From assembly GCA_030653175.1 (NCBI GenBank), contig JAURZV010000031.1, positions 1 through 64,000 on the forward strand: DNA of 64,000 nt. The letters are read 5' to 3'. The notes beneath the pieces were generated by a model that did not search any database, had not been told where the DNA came from, and saw only the letters and a list, made by a program, of their open reading frames with translations. The stretch is from Methylobacter sp. Lineage in GTDB: Bacteria; Pseudomonadota; Gammaproteobacteria; Methylococcales; Methylomonadaceae. Positions 47,894 through 56,483 of the stretch are shown here, one piece after another; within the stretch, counting starts at the first letter, position 1, and each line of letters opens with the position of its first letter. Both the position numbers and the translations under genes were made by a program.

Positions 47894-49561
47894 TTAAGCG
47901 GCTTTGCGCGTCAGCGATGCTTCGATGTCGGCCTGCGCGTTGGTAATCGGCAACAGCCCGAACTTATCCACCAGCACCTGTACCAAATTAGGGGTCAGGA
48001 AAGCAGGCAGAGTGGGGCCAAGACGAATATTGCGGATACCCAGCGCCAGCAAAGTCAGCAGCACGGCGGCGGCTTTTTGCTCAAACCATGACACGACCAG
48101 GGACAAGGGCAGTTCGTTCACGCCGCATTCAAAAGCGCCGGCCAGCGCGGTGGCAATTTTGATCGCTGAATAACTGTCGTTACACTGGCCTAAATCCAGC
48201 AGCCGCGGAATGCCGCCGATTTCGCCGAAATCATGTTGGTTAAATCGGTATTTGGCGCAGCCCAAGGTCATTACCACAGTGTCCTGCGGGGCTTGTTCGG
48301 CGAAGTCAGTGTAGTAATTGCGACCGGATGCAGCGCCGTCACAGCCGCCTACCAGGAAGAAGTGACGAATTGCGCCGGACTTGACCGCGTCGATCACTTT
48401 GTCGGCCACGCCTAATACTGCATCGCGACCGAAACCGACGGTGATGGTTTTTTCGCTGACGTCATCTTTAAAACCGGGCAATGCCTGAGCGGCCTGGATC
48501 AACGGTGCAAAATTCTTGTCGCTGATATGGCGTACACCGGGCCAGCCTACCGGGCCTGCGGTAAAAATGCGCTGACGGTATTGGGCTTGCGGCTCGATGA
48601 TGCAGTTGGACGTCATCAAAATGCTGCCCGGAAACTCGGCAAACTCTTTTTGTTGATCCTGCCATGCGCCGCCGTAATTGCCGACCAGATGCGGATAAGC
48701 CTTGAGCTTCGGGTAAGCATGGGCGGGCAGCATTTCGCCGTGAGTGTAAATGTTGACGCCTGTGTCTTTAGTTTGCTCCAGCAAAGCGGCCAAATCGCCC
48801 AGATCGTGACCGGACACCAGAATGGCTTTGCCTTTGATCGGCGTGATGCGCACTTGAGTCGGCTGTTGTGCGCCAAACGTGCCGGTGTTGGCCTCGTCCA
48901 ATAACGCCATCACCTCAAGGTTTAAAGTACCCAACGCCATAGACTGATTCAGCAACGCTTCGGCATCGGTGGGATCATTGCTTAGAAAATCCAGCGCATC
49001 TTCGATTCCGGCATAAACAGTATCGCTTTCCCTACCCAACACATAGGCATGGTGAGCATAGGCGCAAACTCCCTTAAGACCGTAAAGCACCAATGAACGC
49101 AGGCCGATAATGTCCGCGCCGACTTGGTCGAGTCCGGCATTGATGCCCACATCGGCAGCCTGTTTGAGCATTCCGTCCATGTCGGCAGCAGGCTGCCAGG
49201 CAGCAGGACCGGTGAGTTCTTCCGGCGTTTTGCCTGATGCAAGCGCCGCCGTGATGTAGTTCGCCTTGACTTGATCCCGTACCTGGGCGGCTTCCTGTAT
49301 CAGGGTAACGAAGCGGGTGGCGTTGAAGTTCACATTGGTCAAGGTGGTGAACATTGCGTACAGCATGAACTCGCCGGCTGCATTATCCGGGGCATTCAGG
49401 GCGCGGGCGCGTTTAGCGTATTGGGCAATGCCCTTGACGCCGTGAATCAGCAAATCCTGCAAATCGGAAGTCGTGGCGTCTTTGCCGCACATGCCTTTGG
49501 CAGTAGAGCAACCGCTTTCGGCATTGGAGCGGTCGGTTTGTTCGCATTGGTAACAAAACAT
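47894..49561 (-). CDS. hcp: Hydroxylamine reductase / hybrid cluster protein
   Basis: Hybrid-cluster enzyme that reduces NO (and hydroxylamine) and counters nitrosative stress. The N-terminal cluster motif is C-x2-C-x11-C-x6-C (MFCYQCEQT...[12 protein letters not shown]). Hybrid cluster ligands appear in '[14 protein letters not shown]', '[14 protein letters not shown]', 'SNCIIEPQ' (Cys), 'GGCDGA', 'LGCAKYRF' and '[16 protein letters not shown]'. The start at 49561 (MFCYQCEQ) has GAGGAGAG upstream; the longer frame is not family-like. 555 residues. Divergent norR and a sigma-54-type promoter fit NO induction. Confidence 0.96.
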   Translation of the reverse strand: MFCYQCEQTDRSNAESGCSTAKGMCGKDATTSDLQDLLIHGVKGIAQYAKRARALNAPDNAAGEFMLYAMFTTLTNVNFNATRFVTLIQEAAQVRDQVKANYITAALASGKTPEELTGPAAWQPAADMDGMLKQAADVGINAGLDQVGADIIGLRSLVLYGLKGVCAYAHHAYVLGRESDTVYAGIEDALDFLSNDPTDAEALLNQSMALGTLNLEVMALLDEANTGTFGAQQPTQVRITPIKGKAILVSGHDLGDLAALLEQTKDTGVNIYTHGEMLPAHAYPKLKAYPHLVGNYGGAWQDQQKEFAEFPGSILMTSNCIIEPQAQYRQRIFTAGPVGWPGVRHISDKNFAPLIQAAQALPGFKDDVSEKTITVGFGRDAVLGVADKVIDAVKSGAIRHFFLVGGCDGAASGRNYYTDFAEQAPQDTVVMTLGCAKYRFNQHDFGEIGGIPRLLDLGQCNDSYSAIKIATALAGAFECGVNELPLSLVVSWFEQKAAAVLLTLLALGIRNIRLGPTLPAFLTPNLVQVLVDKFGLLPITNAQADIEASLTRKAA

Positions 49562-49624
49562 CAGGTACTCTCCTCGAGATTGAATAGCATTGAAGGTCGG
49601 ACACATTAAATCCTGAAAACAGCC

Positions 49625-49729
49625 TGTAGGATGGGTAGAGCACCGCGACCCGTTAGAGCACGAAGTGAAACCCATCGCACCGGTGATTGATCATGATGGG
49701 TTTCGGCTATTGCCTTTACCGATCCTACG
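49625..49729. repeat. GTAGGATGGGT...GATCCTAC inverted element in the hcp leader
   Basis: TGTAGGATGGGTAGAGC starts and CCGATCCTACGA ends a block with inner GAAACCCATC and GATGGGTTTC. It lies between the sigma-54-type promoter and hcp, so it would be transcribed as about half of the hcp 5' leader. Confidence 0.75.
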
Positions 49730-49769
49730 AACTGTTTTTTCAGGTAATTGGAGTTTTCCAATATGATAA

Positions 49770-49787
49770 AAGCATTTACCATGCCAA
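49770..49787 (-). promoter_or_regulatory. Sigma-54 (-24/-12) promoter for hcp
   Basis: Minus-strand TTGGCATGGTAAATGCTT has GG and GC separated by exactly 10 bases, as required for RpoN promoters (TGGCAC-N5-TTGC). Transcription would start near 49759, about 200 nt before the hcp ATG. Confidence 0.75.
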
Positions 49788-49825
49788 GCAAAAAACCTTA
49801 TGTTTTCAGGCGTTGCCAAAGTATC

Positions 49826-49868
49826 GTTGTATAATTAACATCAGCTTTAAGTTGTTTAATTAACATCA
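49826..49868. promoter_or_regulatory. Two NorR-type enhancer sites
   Basis: GTTGTATAATTAACATCA (49826-49843) and GTTGTTTAATTAACATCA (49851-49868) are direct repeats 25 bp apart. Each contains GT-N7-AC, the core reported for NorR sites. They lie about 40-85 bp upstream of the hcp -24 element and directly before norR, suiting both activation of hcp and control of norR. Confidence 0.7.
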
Positions 49869-49879
49869 ACGTTATCACT

Positions 49880-51421
49880 ATGACGACAAACCTGTTTTTT
49901 ACCTCGTTAATTTCGATTGTTGCCGACCTATCCACCAACATGTCGGCAGAACAACGCTACCAGCGTTTGTTGGAGCATTTGTGCCGGATTTTTCCTTGCG
50001 ATGCGTCCGCGTTGCTCAAGTTTGAAAACCATTGCCTGATACCGCTGGCAGTTAACGGCTTATCGGAAGATACCTTGGGACGGCGTTTTGTCGTCAGTGA
50101 ACATCCGCGTCTGGCGCAGATTTTAGCCTCCGATCAATCGGTACGCTTTGCCGCCGATTCCGACCTGCCCGATCCGTATGATGGACTCATTGAAACAGAT
50201 AACGATCAGCTGCTGGTGCATGATTGCATGGGGGTTACGCTGTTTATCGATGGGGAACCCTGGGGTGTTTTAACGCTGGACGCGCTGACCCCGGGGATTT
50301 TTGACAATATCGATCCGCTGCAACTCAACACCTTTATCAGCCTGACTGCCGCCACGGTTAAGGCGGCGGGACTGATTGCCTCTTTGGAGCAAAGGGTACG
50401 TTATGCGACCCAGACCTTATTCAAGGAAAATACCGGCCACGACATGATCGGCGACAGCGAATGTATGCGGAAATTGCGTAATGAAATTTCTATCGTCGCC
50501 TCGTCGGAACTGGCGGTTTTAATTTTGGGCGAAACGGGAGTAGGCAAAGAACTGGTTGCCCTGCGCATTCATCTGGAATCGACTCGCGCCGATCAAGTCA
50601 TGGTCTACGTCAATTGCGCGGCATTGCCTGAGAATATTGCCGAGAGCGAATTATTCGGCCATATTAAAGGTGCGTTTTCCGGCGCCATCAGCGACCGGAC
50701 CGGCAAGTTTGAGCTGGCTGACGGCGGCACAATCTTTCTGGATGAAATCGGCGAGCTGCCGCTTTCCATACAGGCCAAATTATTGCGGACCTTGCAAAAT
50801 GGCGAGATACAACGCGTCGGCAGCGATAAACAGATCAAAGTGAATGTGCGGGTCATTGCCGCAACCAACCGCAATCTGCAACAAGAAGTTGCGGCGGGCC
50901 TGTTTCGCCCGGATCTTTACCATCGTCTGGCCGTTTATCCGATGCACGTTCCGGCATTGCGTGAACGGGGAAAAGACGTTCTATTGCTGGCAGGCGCTTT
51001 TTTGGAAAAAAACCAGCAGCGTTTGGGCGTTAAAAAACTGCGTCTGGATCAGGATGCCAGGAAAGCCTTATTGGATTACCACTGGCCGGGCAACATCCGT
51101 GAACTGGAGCATTTACTCAGTCGGGCGGCGCTAAAATCGGCGACCCCGGAAAATCGCCAGGCGGATTTTATAACCATATCCCTGGCCTATTTGGATATAG
51201 TGCCGGAGCCGTTGAATGGTCCACATGTCGACGCCGTACCGGATTCATCGACAGCACCATCCGCACCCATAGACTTTAAAAACGCAGTTGACGAGTTTCA
51301 GCGCCAACTCATCCAGCAACAGCTTGCAGCGCAACAGGGCAATATGGCTGCGACGGCGCGAGTGCTGGGACTGGATCGGGGTAATTTTCATCGTTTGCTG
51401 AAACGACTGGCGGTTAAATAA
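49880..51421 (+). CDS. norR: NO-responsive sigma-54 activator NorR
   Basis: 513-residue enhancer-binding protein. An N-terminal GAF domain, which in NorR binds NO at a mononuclear iron ('SALLKFENHCLIPLAVNGLSEDTLG', 'LVHDCMGVTLFIDGEPWGVLTLDAL'), is followed by the AAA+ domain: Walker A 'ILGETGVGKELVA', 'ESELFGHIKGAFSGA', Walker B 'GGTIFLDEIGELPL', and 'RVIAATNRNLQQEV'. A Fis-type helix-turn-helix closes it ('MAATARVLGLDRGNFHRLLKRL'). The sigma-54 contact loop reads GAFSGA instead of GAFTGA. Divergent from hcp with NorR-like sites in between. Confidence 0.92.
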   Translation: MTTNLFFTSLISIVADLSTNMSAEQRYQRLLEHLCRIFPCDASALLKFENHCLIPLAVNGLSEDTLGRRFVVSEHPRLAQILASDQSVRFAADSDLPDPYDGLIETDNDQLLVHDCMGVTLFIDGEPWGVLTLDALTPGIFDNIDPLQLNTFISLTAATVKAAGLIASLEQRVRYATQTLFKENTGHDMIGDSECMRKLRNEISIVASSELAVLILGETGVGKELVALRIHLESTRADQVMVYVNCAALPENIAESELFGHIKGAFSGAISDRTGKFELADGGTIFLDEIGELPLSIQAKLLRTLQNGEIQRVGSDKQIKVNVRVIAATNRNLQQEVAAGLFRPDLYHRLAVYPMHVPALRERGKDVLLLAGAFLEKNQQRLGVKKLRLDQDARKALLDYHWPGNIRELEHLLSRAALKSATPENRQADFITISLAYLDIVPEPLNGPHVDAVPDSSTAPSAPIDFKNAVDEFQRQLIQQQLAAQQGNMAATARVLGLDRGNFHRLLKRLAVK

Positions 51422-51587
51422 ATAATGATTATTCCGCCAACAAACCACGCAAATTGTTCATAGCTGTAGCCGCAATCTGTCCTTGCAGATTGATATTATC
51501 GATAATCTCCAACACGGTTCGGAGGTACTGTGAATACTCTAAAACAACAGAGATACTGATGCTTATTTTCCAATTAGAATGCAGAAT

Positions 51588-52088
51588 TCAAGCCTGTTTT
51601 ATTCCTCCAGGAGCTTGCAGATAAGTGTCTATTCCATGTGCCTTAAGTCCCCATGCCAAAAGACATTCAATTGTATGATTACCACGATTCATTCGTTCAA
51701 AAATAATTTCAAACAATCTTCTAAAAAAAAGATACCCTTGAGTTGGATGGTCATTCAGATAGATATTAAGCTTCTCTCCATCTATTTCCAGCAAACTGCC
51801 ATCGGTAATAGCTATAACGGAAGCAGTTCGGGCGCGTAATTCATAAAGGCAAGTCTCGCCAAAAACTTCACCTTGCCCCAAGTCATTAATTCCTGGCTGC
51901 ACTCTTCGACGCTCTTCCAATTCAACCTGAACTGAAACCCGTAACTTTCCTTCTTCAATAAAGTACAAACATTTACCCAATTCACCTTCTTTAACGATAG
52001 TTTCATTAGCCTGAAAATGGCGACGTATCCAGGCAACTCCTTCCGTAAACGTTGGATCATCAACTATATTTTTAATTGATTCTTTCAA
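51588..52088 (-). CDS. Cyclic nucleotide-binding domain protein
   Basis: 166 residues with one cNMP-binding (Crp-like) jelly-roll: 'ANETIVKEGELGKCLYFIEEGKLRVSV', 'LGQGEVFGETCLYELRARTASVIAITDGSLLEID' (phosphate cassette-like FGE...RARTASV). No DNA-binding helix-turn-helix follows, only a short helical tail. It is therefore likely a stand-alone sensor or subunit, not a regulator of the Crp/Fnr class. It would border mnmE if the island at 52.3-62.6 kb were removed. Confidence 0.85.
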   Translation of the reverse strand: MKESIKNIVDDPTFTEGVAWIRRHFQANETIVKEGELGKCLYFIEEGKLRVSVQVELEERRRVQPGINDLGQGEVFGETCLYELRARTASVIAITDGSLLEIDGEKLNIYLNDHPTQGYLFFRRLFEIIFERMNRGNHTIECLLAWGLKAHGIDTYLQAPGGIKQA

Positions 52089-52311
52089 AACCTTATATCC
52101 CTGATTGCGAACTAACAGTCTTTATAGCATGGCATGAATTTCAGAACAAGTTACATGTATTATGTTGAATATATGGATGTAATTAAATTCAATCGTCAAT
52201 CCGGTACAAGTATTTGGCGATTTCAATATAGCTACGTGAGTCAAATATCACGGCAACATTCTGGAAATTGCAGCCCCCTATAGATTTAAGTGGGCTTGGG
52301 TTTGTTATTTA

Positions 52312-52336
52312 TCCAATCACTTTCCAATACATAAAG
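52312..52336. other. attL-like site
   Basis: TCCAATCACTTTCCAATACATAAAG (read in two parts) contains the 12-bp core shared with the mnmE end. It marks the outer island boundary next to the cNMP-binding gene. Confidence 0.65.
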
Positions 52337-52369
52337 TAACGTAGCCTTTTAATACAGTAACTTAATATG

Positions 52370-52395
52370 CTTGAGGGGTAATATAGGGGTAAAAA
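52370..52395 (+). repeat. Inner direct repeat, left end
   Basis: CTTGAGGGGTAATATAGGGG then TAAAAA; 23 of 26 bases match 62477-62502. Likely an integrase arm-type site. Confidence 0.65.
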
Positions 52396-52456
52396 GTGAA
52401 AAATTATTCAATTTTTTGAAATGGAAGCTTGAAATAATCCCCATCCGGTCATTGGC

Positions 52457-52756
52457 TTAAATAGGCTCAACATGGAGCTTAACCCCAAGCGCCTTGCAGA
52501 CTTTAGAAATGGTATCAAAGCGTGGGTGTGCGTTGGGTCGAAGTGCTTTATAAAGTGCTTCGCGTGTAAGTCCTGCTGATTTAGCAATGTCTGACATGCC
52601 CCGCGCTCTGGCAATATCGCCCAGTGCCGCTGCCAATAACGCCGAATCGCCATCATCCATAATAGCCGTTAAGTACTCTGCTATTGCTGTTTCGCTGTCC
52701 AGATAGTGTGAAGCGTCAAACTCAGGCAGGCTTGAGATTTTAATTTTATCGGTCAC
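52457..52756 (-). CDS. Addiction module antidote protein (HTH)
   Basis: 99-residue antitoxin with a helix-turn-helix: 'GMSDIAKSAGLTREALYKALRPNAHPRFDTISKVCKALGVKL' (read along the chain) is the typical antidote pattern. The N-terminal 'FDASHYLDSETAIAEYLTAIMDDGD' is also a family mark. It follows the toxin gene with a 3-bp gap, the toxin-first order of HigBA-like modules. It should bind the operon promoter and stabilise the island. Confidence 0.92.
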   Translation of the reverse strand: MTDKIKISSLPEFDASHYLDSETAIAEYLTAIMDDGDSALLAAALGDIARARGMSDIAKSAGLTREALYKALRPNAHPRFDTISKVCKALGVKLHVEPI

Positions 52757-52759
52757 GGT

Positions 52760-53056
52760 TTAATCCTCCAAAGAATCGGCCAACTGTTTGGCTTCGGCAA
52801 TATCTGCGGCCTGGGTGGACTTATCGCCGCCGCCCAACATGATAATTATTACATCGCCTCTCTGGACATAATACATACGCCAACCAGGGCCAAAGTGTTC
52901 ACGCATTTCAACTATGCCATTACCTACAGGCTTAATGTCGCCCAAGTTGCCAAGTTGGGCTTTTCTCAGTCGAGCCACCAACCGGCGCTTGGTCATGCCA
53001 TCGCGTAGACCGGAAAGCCAAGCATCGAACTTGGGTAAGGTGCGTATTGTAATCAT
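52760..53056 (-). CDS. RelE/ParE-family toxin (HigB-like)
   Basis: 98 residues: 'TIRTLPKFDAWLSGLRDGMTKRRLVARLRKAQLGNLGD' and 'VEMREHFGPGWRMYYVQRGDVIIIMLGGGDKSTQAADI' (read along the chain) match the 'addiction module killer' branch of RelE/ParE toxins. Basic residues (R..RLVARLRK, R in GWRMYY) are in the places used for mRNA or target binding. It is first in the operon with its antidote directly downstream. Confidence 0.93.
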   Translation of the reverse strand: MITIRTLPKFDAWLSGLRDGMTKRRLVARLRKAQLGNLGDIKPVGNGIVEMREHFGPGWRMYYVQRGDVIIIMLGGGDKSTQAADIAEAKQLADSLED

Positions 53057-53162
53057 GGTTTAATTGTATTCGTTCGATTACATGCGGTCAATAAGGTTCA
53101 AACAGTAAACACAAGTATCACTCATTAAACGCAAAGCTCCGACTTTTTAAGTGTAAGCAAAG

Positions 53163-53282
53163 TATACATTATTTTACACCACGCACCTTGCTAGCAAACC
53201 CGCATTCTACCGTGTAAATAAAAGTTGATTTGATATTTATTTTACATATATTAAGCTTACTCTAAGATATTATTTTACACAT
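53163..53282. promoter_or_regulatory. Repeated TTATTTTACA sites upstream of the resolvase
   Basis: TTATTTTACA occurs at about 53170, 53242 and 53271, the last just before the resolvase ribosome site, in an AT-rich segment with no gene. Spacing and place suit resolvase binding (res subsites) or autoregulation. Confidence 0.5.
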
Positions 53283-53296
53283 TAGAGGGCGCAATC

Positions 53297-53854
53297 ATGA
53301 AAGGTCAGAACATTGGATACATCCGGGTAAGCTCAACATCGCAAAACACAGAACGCCAATTGGTGGACGTGCAACTAGATCGAGTCTTTACCGACAAAGC
53401 CAGCGGAAAGGATGTCAACAGGCCAGAACTTTCGAACTGCGTGGAGCACTTAAGAGAAGACGACGTTTTGCACGTCCATTCTATCGACCGGCTAGCCAGG
53501 AATCTGAAAGACCTGCAAACCATCATCGAAACATTAACCCATAAAGGCGTAACGGTTAAGTTCTACAAAGAACACCTGACCTTTGAAGCCGCCAACACCT
53601 CACCCATGCAAACGCTAATGCTGCAAATGTTGGGAGCGTTCGCCGAATTCGAGCGCACCTTGATTAGGGAAAGACAACGAGAAGGTATTGAAGCAGCCAA
53701 AGCCAGCGGTAAGAAACTAGGCGCACCGGCCAAGCTGACAGCGGAACAAGCCACCGAAATCAAAGCCAAAATTGAACAAGGCGACGATAAAAGCAAGGTG
53801 GCTAAAGAGTACGGCATCAGTAGGCCAACGCTTTATAAGCTGTTGGTGGCCTAA
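53297..53854 (+). CDS. Serine recombinase (resolvase/invertase family)
   Basis: 185 residues. Catalytic serine in 'IGYIRVSSTSQNTERQL', 'VHSIDRLARNLKDLQ' with the conserved Arg pair, 'MLQMLGAFAEFERTLIRERQREGIEAAK', and a C-terminal helix-turn-helix 'SKVAKEYGISRPTLYKLLVA'. This is the small Tn3-resolvase/Hin type. In an integrative element it may resolve dimers or invert a segment; no transposase accompanies it. AGAGGG lies upstream of the ATG. Confidence 0.94.
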   Translation: MKGQNIGYIRVSSTSQNTERQLVDVQLDRVFTDKASGKDVNRPELSNCVEHLREDDVLHVHSIDRLARNLKDLQTIIETLTHKGVTVKFYKEHLTFEAANTSPMQTLMLQMLGAFAEFERTLIRERQREGIEAAKASGKKLGAPAKLTAEQATEIKAKIEQGDDKSKVAKEYGISRPTLYKLLVA

Positions 53855-53954
53855 ATACCACTATAAACAACCCAATGCAAAAAGCCGGTATTATCCGGCT
53901 TTGGTGGCGGTACCGTGCATAAAGAACCGGCATGGTTCGCCGGTTCTCGTTTGG

Positions 53955-54287
53955 TTATGCTGGGTTATTATCGGTCTTTGTCCGTTCAGCCTTGCGTTTT
54001 CCGGCTAAATATTCCGCTTCCTGACCGATGCTAACCATAGCCGATATGGTTTCAGCTTGATGAGACAGTCCCCATAAAATTGAAGCTACTGTTTCGTTGC
54101 CCGGTAAGCTCGATTTATCCGAGTTGGCAAAAAACAATGCTAAAGCTTCAAGGGTTTTGGCTAAGTTACCCGCTTCAAGTTCGGCACAAGCTGATAGGTT
54201 ATCAAGCCATTCCAGCTTGTCATCAGATAGCGTGGCTTGGGAGTGGTCAAAAAGTTCACGTAGCACATTGGCGGCGTTGCAAATCAT
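53955..54287 (-). CDS. Island protein of unknown function (MICNAANVL...)
   Basis: 110 residues from ATG 54287. All-helical ('NAANVLRELFDHSQATLSDDKLEWLDNLSACAELEAGNLAKTLEALALFFA', read along the chain), acidic in the middle, with a basic Lys/Arg end (AGKRKAERTK). Start and upstream stop overlap (ATGA), so it is coupled to the gene at 54703-54284. Similar pairs of small helical genes with 'ETISAMVSIGQEAEYLAG' occur in proteobacterial islands; function not known. Confidence 0.7.
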   Translation of the reverse strand: MICNAANVLRELFDHSQATLSDDKLEWLDNLSACAELEAGNLAKTLEALALFFANSDKSSLPGNETVASILWGLSHQAETISAMVSIGQEAEYLAGKRKAERTKTDNNPA

Positions 54288-54703
54288 GATTGCACCTCCC
54301 TGGTCAGGTGCAACGTGCGCGTAATCTCTTGGCTTTCTCGATTTAGCTTGGTCGCCAGCTCGCCCATTCCCGCTATTAGCCAAGCGAGGTTATTAATATG
54401 CCTATTGCCAACCTCCCGATCTGTGTAGGCCAATACCATACCCAGGGAGGTGATAGTATCAGTTATATCATTAGCGACTTCACCGGCTTTTGCTGATAAC
54501 GATTCCAGGCCTTCAGCGTCGGTTGGGTACCTGTACCAAGTATTCCCGTCATCATGCTTGAGGGTCTTTGTCGATGCAAAAGCACCGATCATAAACAAAT
54601 CGCTAAAGACGGTATGCCCCGAATTAAAGGAGATTTTGCCGTCTTCAGCACAGGTGAATTTTATAGTACGGTCGTTTTCGGTTGGTTCAGTGGTTGTGTT
54701 CAT
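54284..54703 (-). CDS. Island protein of unknown function (MNTTTEPTEN...)
   Basis: 139 residues. Acidic N-terminus, then a mixed region ('KISFNSGHTVFSDLFMIGAFAS') and a helical C-terminal half ('ITSLGMVLAYTDREVGNRHINNLAWLIAGMGELATKLNRESQEI'). No recognised motif. The stop overlaps the start of the next small gene. Position between the resolvase and the non-coding block suggests an accessory or regulatory role; this is inference. Confidence 0.65.
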   Translation of the reverse strand: MNTTTEPTENDRTIKFTCAEDGKISFNSGHTVFSDLFMIGAFASTKTLKHDDGNTWYRYPTDAEGLESLSAKAGEVANDITDTITSLGMVLAYTDREVGNRHINNLAWLIAGMGELATKLNRESQEITRTLHLTREVQS

Positions 54704-56036
54704 AGCATTATCTCGATTATTGTTTTTATAACCGGCACTATGATTCTAAGCTGGTGCCGGACTGAACAGGTTGGCCTACCGGCTTAACGAAACCGGCCAG
54801 TCTTGCGACTGCCTGCCCAGCCCGACATAAAGACGCGCTGAACTGCACACAAAAAAATACCGCATGACGCGGCTATGTGCCGTTAAATTCCGAGAGGCCA
54901 ATCCCAGGCCGCCAATGTGGGCGACAGGAAAAGCTTAAATCCAATAATAACGCAGGTCAACAGTTTAATGATTTGCGCTTGTTGTTTAGTCTGTGTTCGA
55001 CAGCTCACCCAATACCTGTAAGCTTACTTACTCTCTCCCCCTGCCCCCATTCAATACGCCATAGAGTGGCGGGCAAGTATCCAGGGTCTGTGCTACGCAC
55101 GTCTGAAGATAAGCACTCAGCCAAGCCGCCTGTGTTCGTCTGAAGGCGGGTATCTGGTCAAGCTGCTGTCGATCTGTGACGGTTCGTCCGAAGGTGAGCA
55201 ATAAACATTAGCAATATATCTCCTCCCCCATGCCCCAGACAAACACGCCATAAGGTAGCGGGCAAGTGTTGACCCTGTAAGCATACAGCCGGTGCAGTCT
55301 GTGCCTTCTCTTCTCGTTGGGCTTTCTCTATTCAAAATAGAGCATATAAAAATGTTGCCCTGACGTTGGTCTAGGTATGGGCAAGGCCTAGAGATTTGAC
55401 CGCCCCCGGCCTCCTATGGCTTCGCTGGGGGTTCTGGTGGCTTGTTGCACCGCTAACGCGGCCAGGAGGGTGTACCGTTCTGCCTGCTGCCTGATGATGA
55501 CTTCATCGTCCCCGGCACACGATCAATTTAACCTTGATTCCGGTTATTGCTGGTTGCTCATTTATTGCCGCAAATAAAAACATATACCCCCCCTATGTCT
55601 GGAAAACGTGGGGAATGTGGGAAGATAGGTCTTTAGCCCACATGGGGCGTGGCTTTCAGGCTCCCCACGACCTCCCAAAGCGCGGGGATTATTCCCACAA
55701 ACACCCCTCAATATCCCCACAAAATGGCCTTTTTCGGTTTTTTTCGATCAATCGCAGGCTGCTTTTCGCTTGGTCTGGTGCTCTACGGCTCCCCATATTT
55801 GCGGGGAATGTCCCCACGAAAAACATCCATGCGGGGAGCTTGAAAGCCATGCTATATAAGGCTTATAGCTATATCTCCCCTCATTCCCCACAAAAAAATA
55901 TACATACCACCTATATATTATTTCAACCAGACCGACCACCAAAACCACGAGGCGGGCAACAAACGGCCATCACTACCTTGGTGGCGTGTCTATTTGGGGC
56001 GCGGGGACAATAACCTTAAGGCTGAAATTCCAGCCA
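54704..56036. other. Non-coding block with repeated short motifs
   Basis: No credible gene in 1.3 kb. Two diverged copies of CTC-CCCCC...CGCCATA..GT.GCGGGCAAGT lie 190 bp apart (about 55030-55080 and 55221-55270). From 55600 to 55900 TCCCCAC/GTGGGGA-type motifs recur about ten times on both strands (e.g. ACGTGGGGAATGTGGG, TATCCCCACA, ATGTCCCCACG, CATTCCCCACA). Beside a helicase-primase module such iterated sites suggest a replication or control region. Gene-like open frames here show no family features. Confidence 0.5.
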
Positions 56037-56475
56037 GGTTAAAGTTCAGCCTGAATTATGCGGATTCCGCCGCCGTGATGGCGGTAAAGAATCTCGCTTC
56101 CATATTGTCCGGTGGCAGGCGCTGTGTTGGATCAGGTTAAAGTTATGACCAGCTTGGGCGGATTCCGCCGCCGTGATGGAGGCAAAGAATCTCGCCTCCA
56201 TATTGTCCGGTGGCAGGCGCTGTGTTGGATCAGGTTAAAGTTATGACCAGCTTGGGCGGATTCCGCCGCCGTGATGGAGGCAAAGAATCTCACCTCCATA
56301 TTGTCCGGTGGCAGGCGCTGTGTTGGATTGGAATAAAGTTCAGCCTGAATTATGCGGATTCCGCCGCTGTGTTGGCGGTAAAGAAATTCAACGCCATATT
56401 GTCCGGTGGCAGGCGCTGTGTTGGTTCAGGTGAAAGTTAGGCCAGAATCATGCGATTTTCGCCGCAGTGTTGAAT
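56037..56475. repeat. 98-bp tandem array, four full copies plus a partial
   Basis: Unit starts fall at 56037, 56135, 56233, 56331 and 56429: an exact 98-bp period. Each unit has a dyad GCGGA-t-TCCGC, a hairpin (ATGGAGGC...GCCTCCAT in unit 2; TGGCG...CGCCA in unit 4) and the constant block ATATTGTCCGGTGGCAGGCG. The array ends within about 10 bp of the DUF927 helicase stop. Confidence 0.92.
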
Positions 56476-56483
56476 TCAAAAAA

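Noticed and set aside
49562-49675. N-terminal extension of hcp
   Set aside because: Non-family residues; the start MFCYQCEQT has a good GAGGAG site.
54877-55335. Short open frames in the island block
   Set aside because: No family features, poor ribosome sites, and they overlap the diverged direct duplication.
55534-56013. 159-codon open frame on the plus strand in the island block
   Set aside because: Composition is uneven, no domain or signal is seen, and it runs through the TCCCCAC repeat cluster; probably chance.
56037-56475. CRISPR array
   Set aside because: The whole 98-bp unit repeats, with no unique spacers between short repeats, and no cas genes are nearby.
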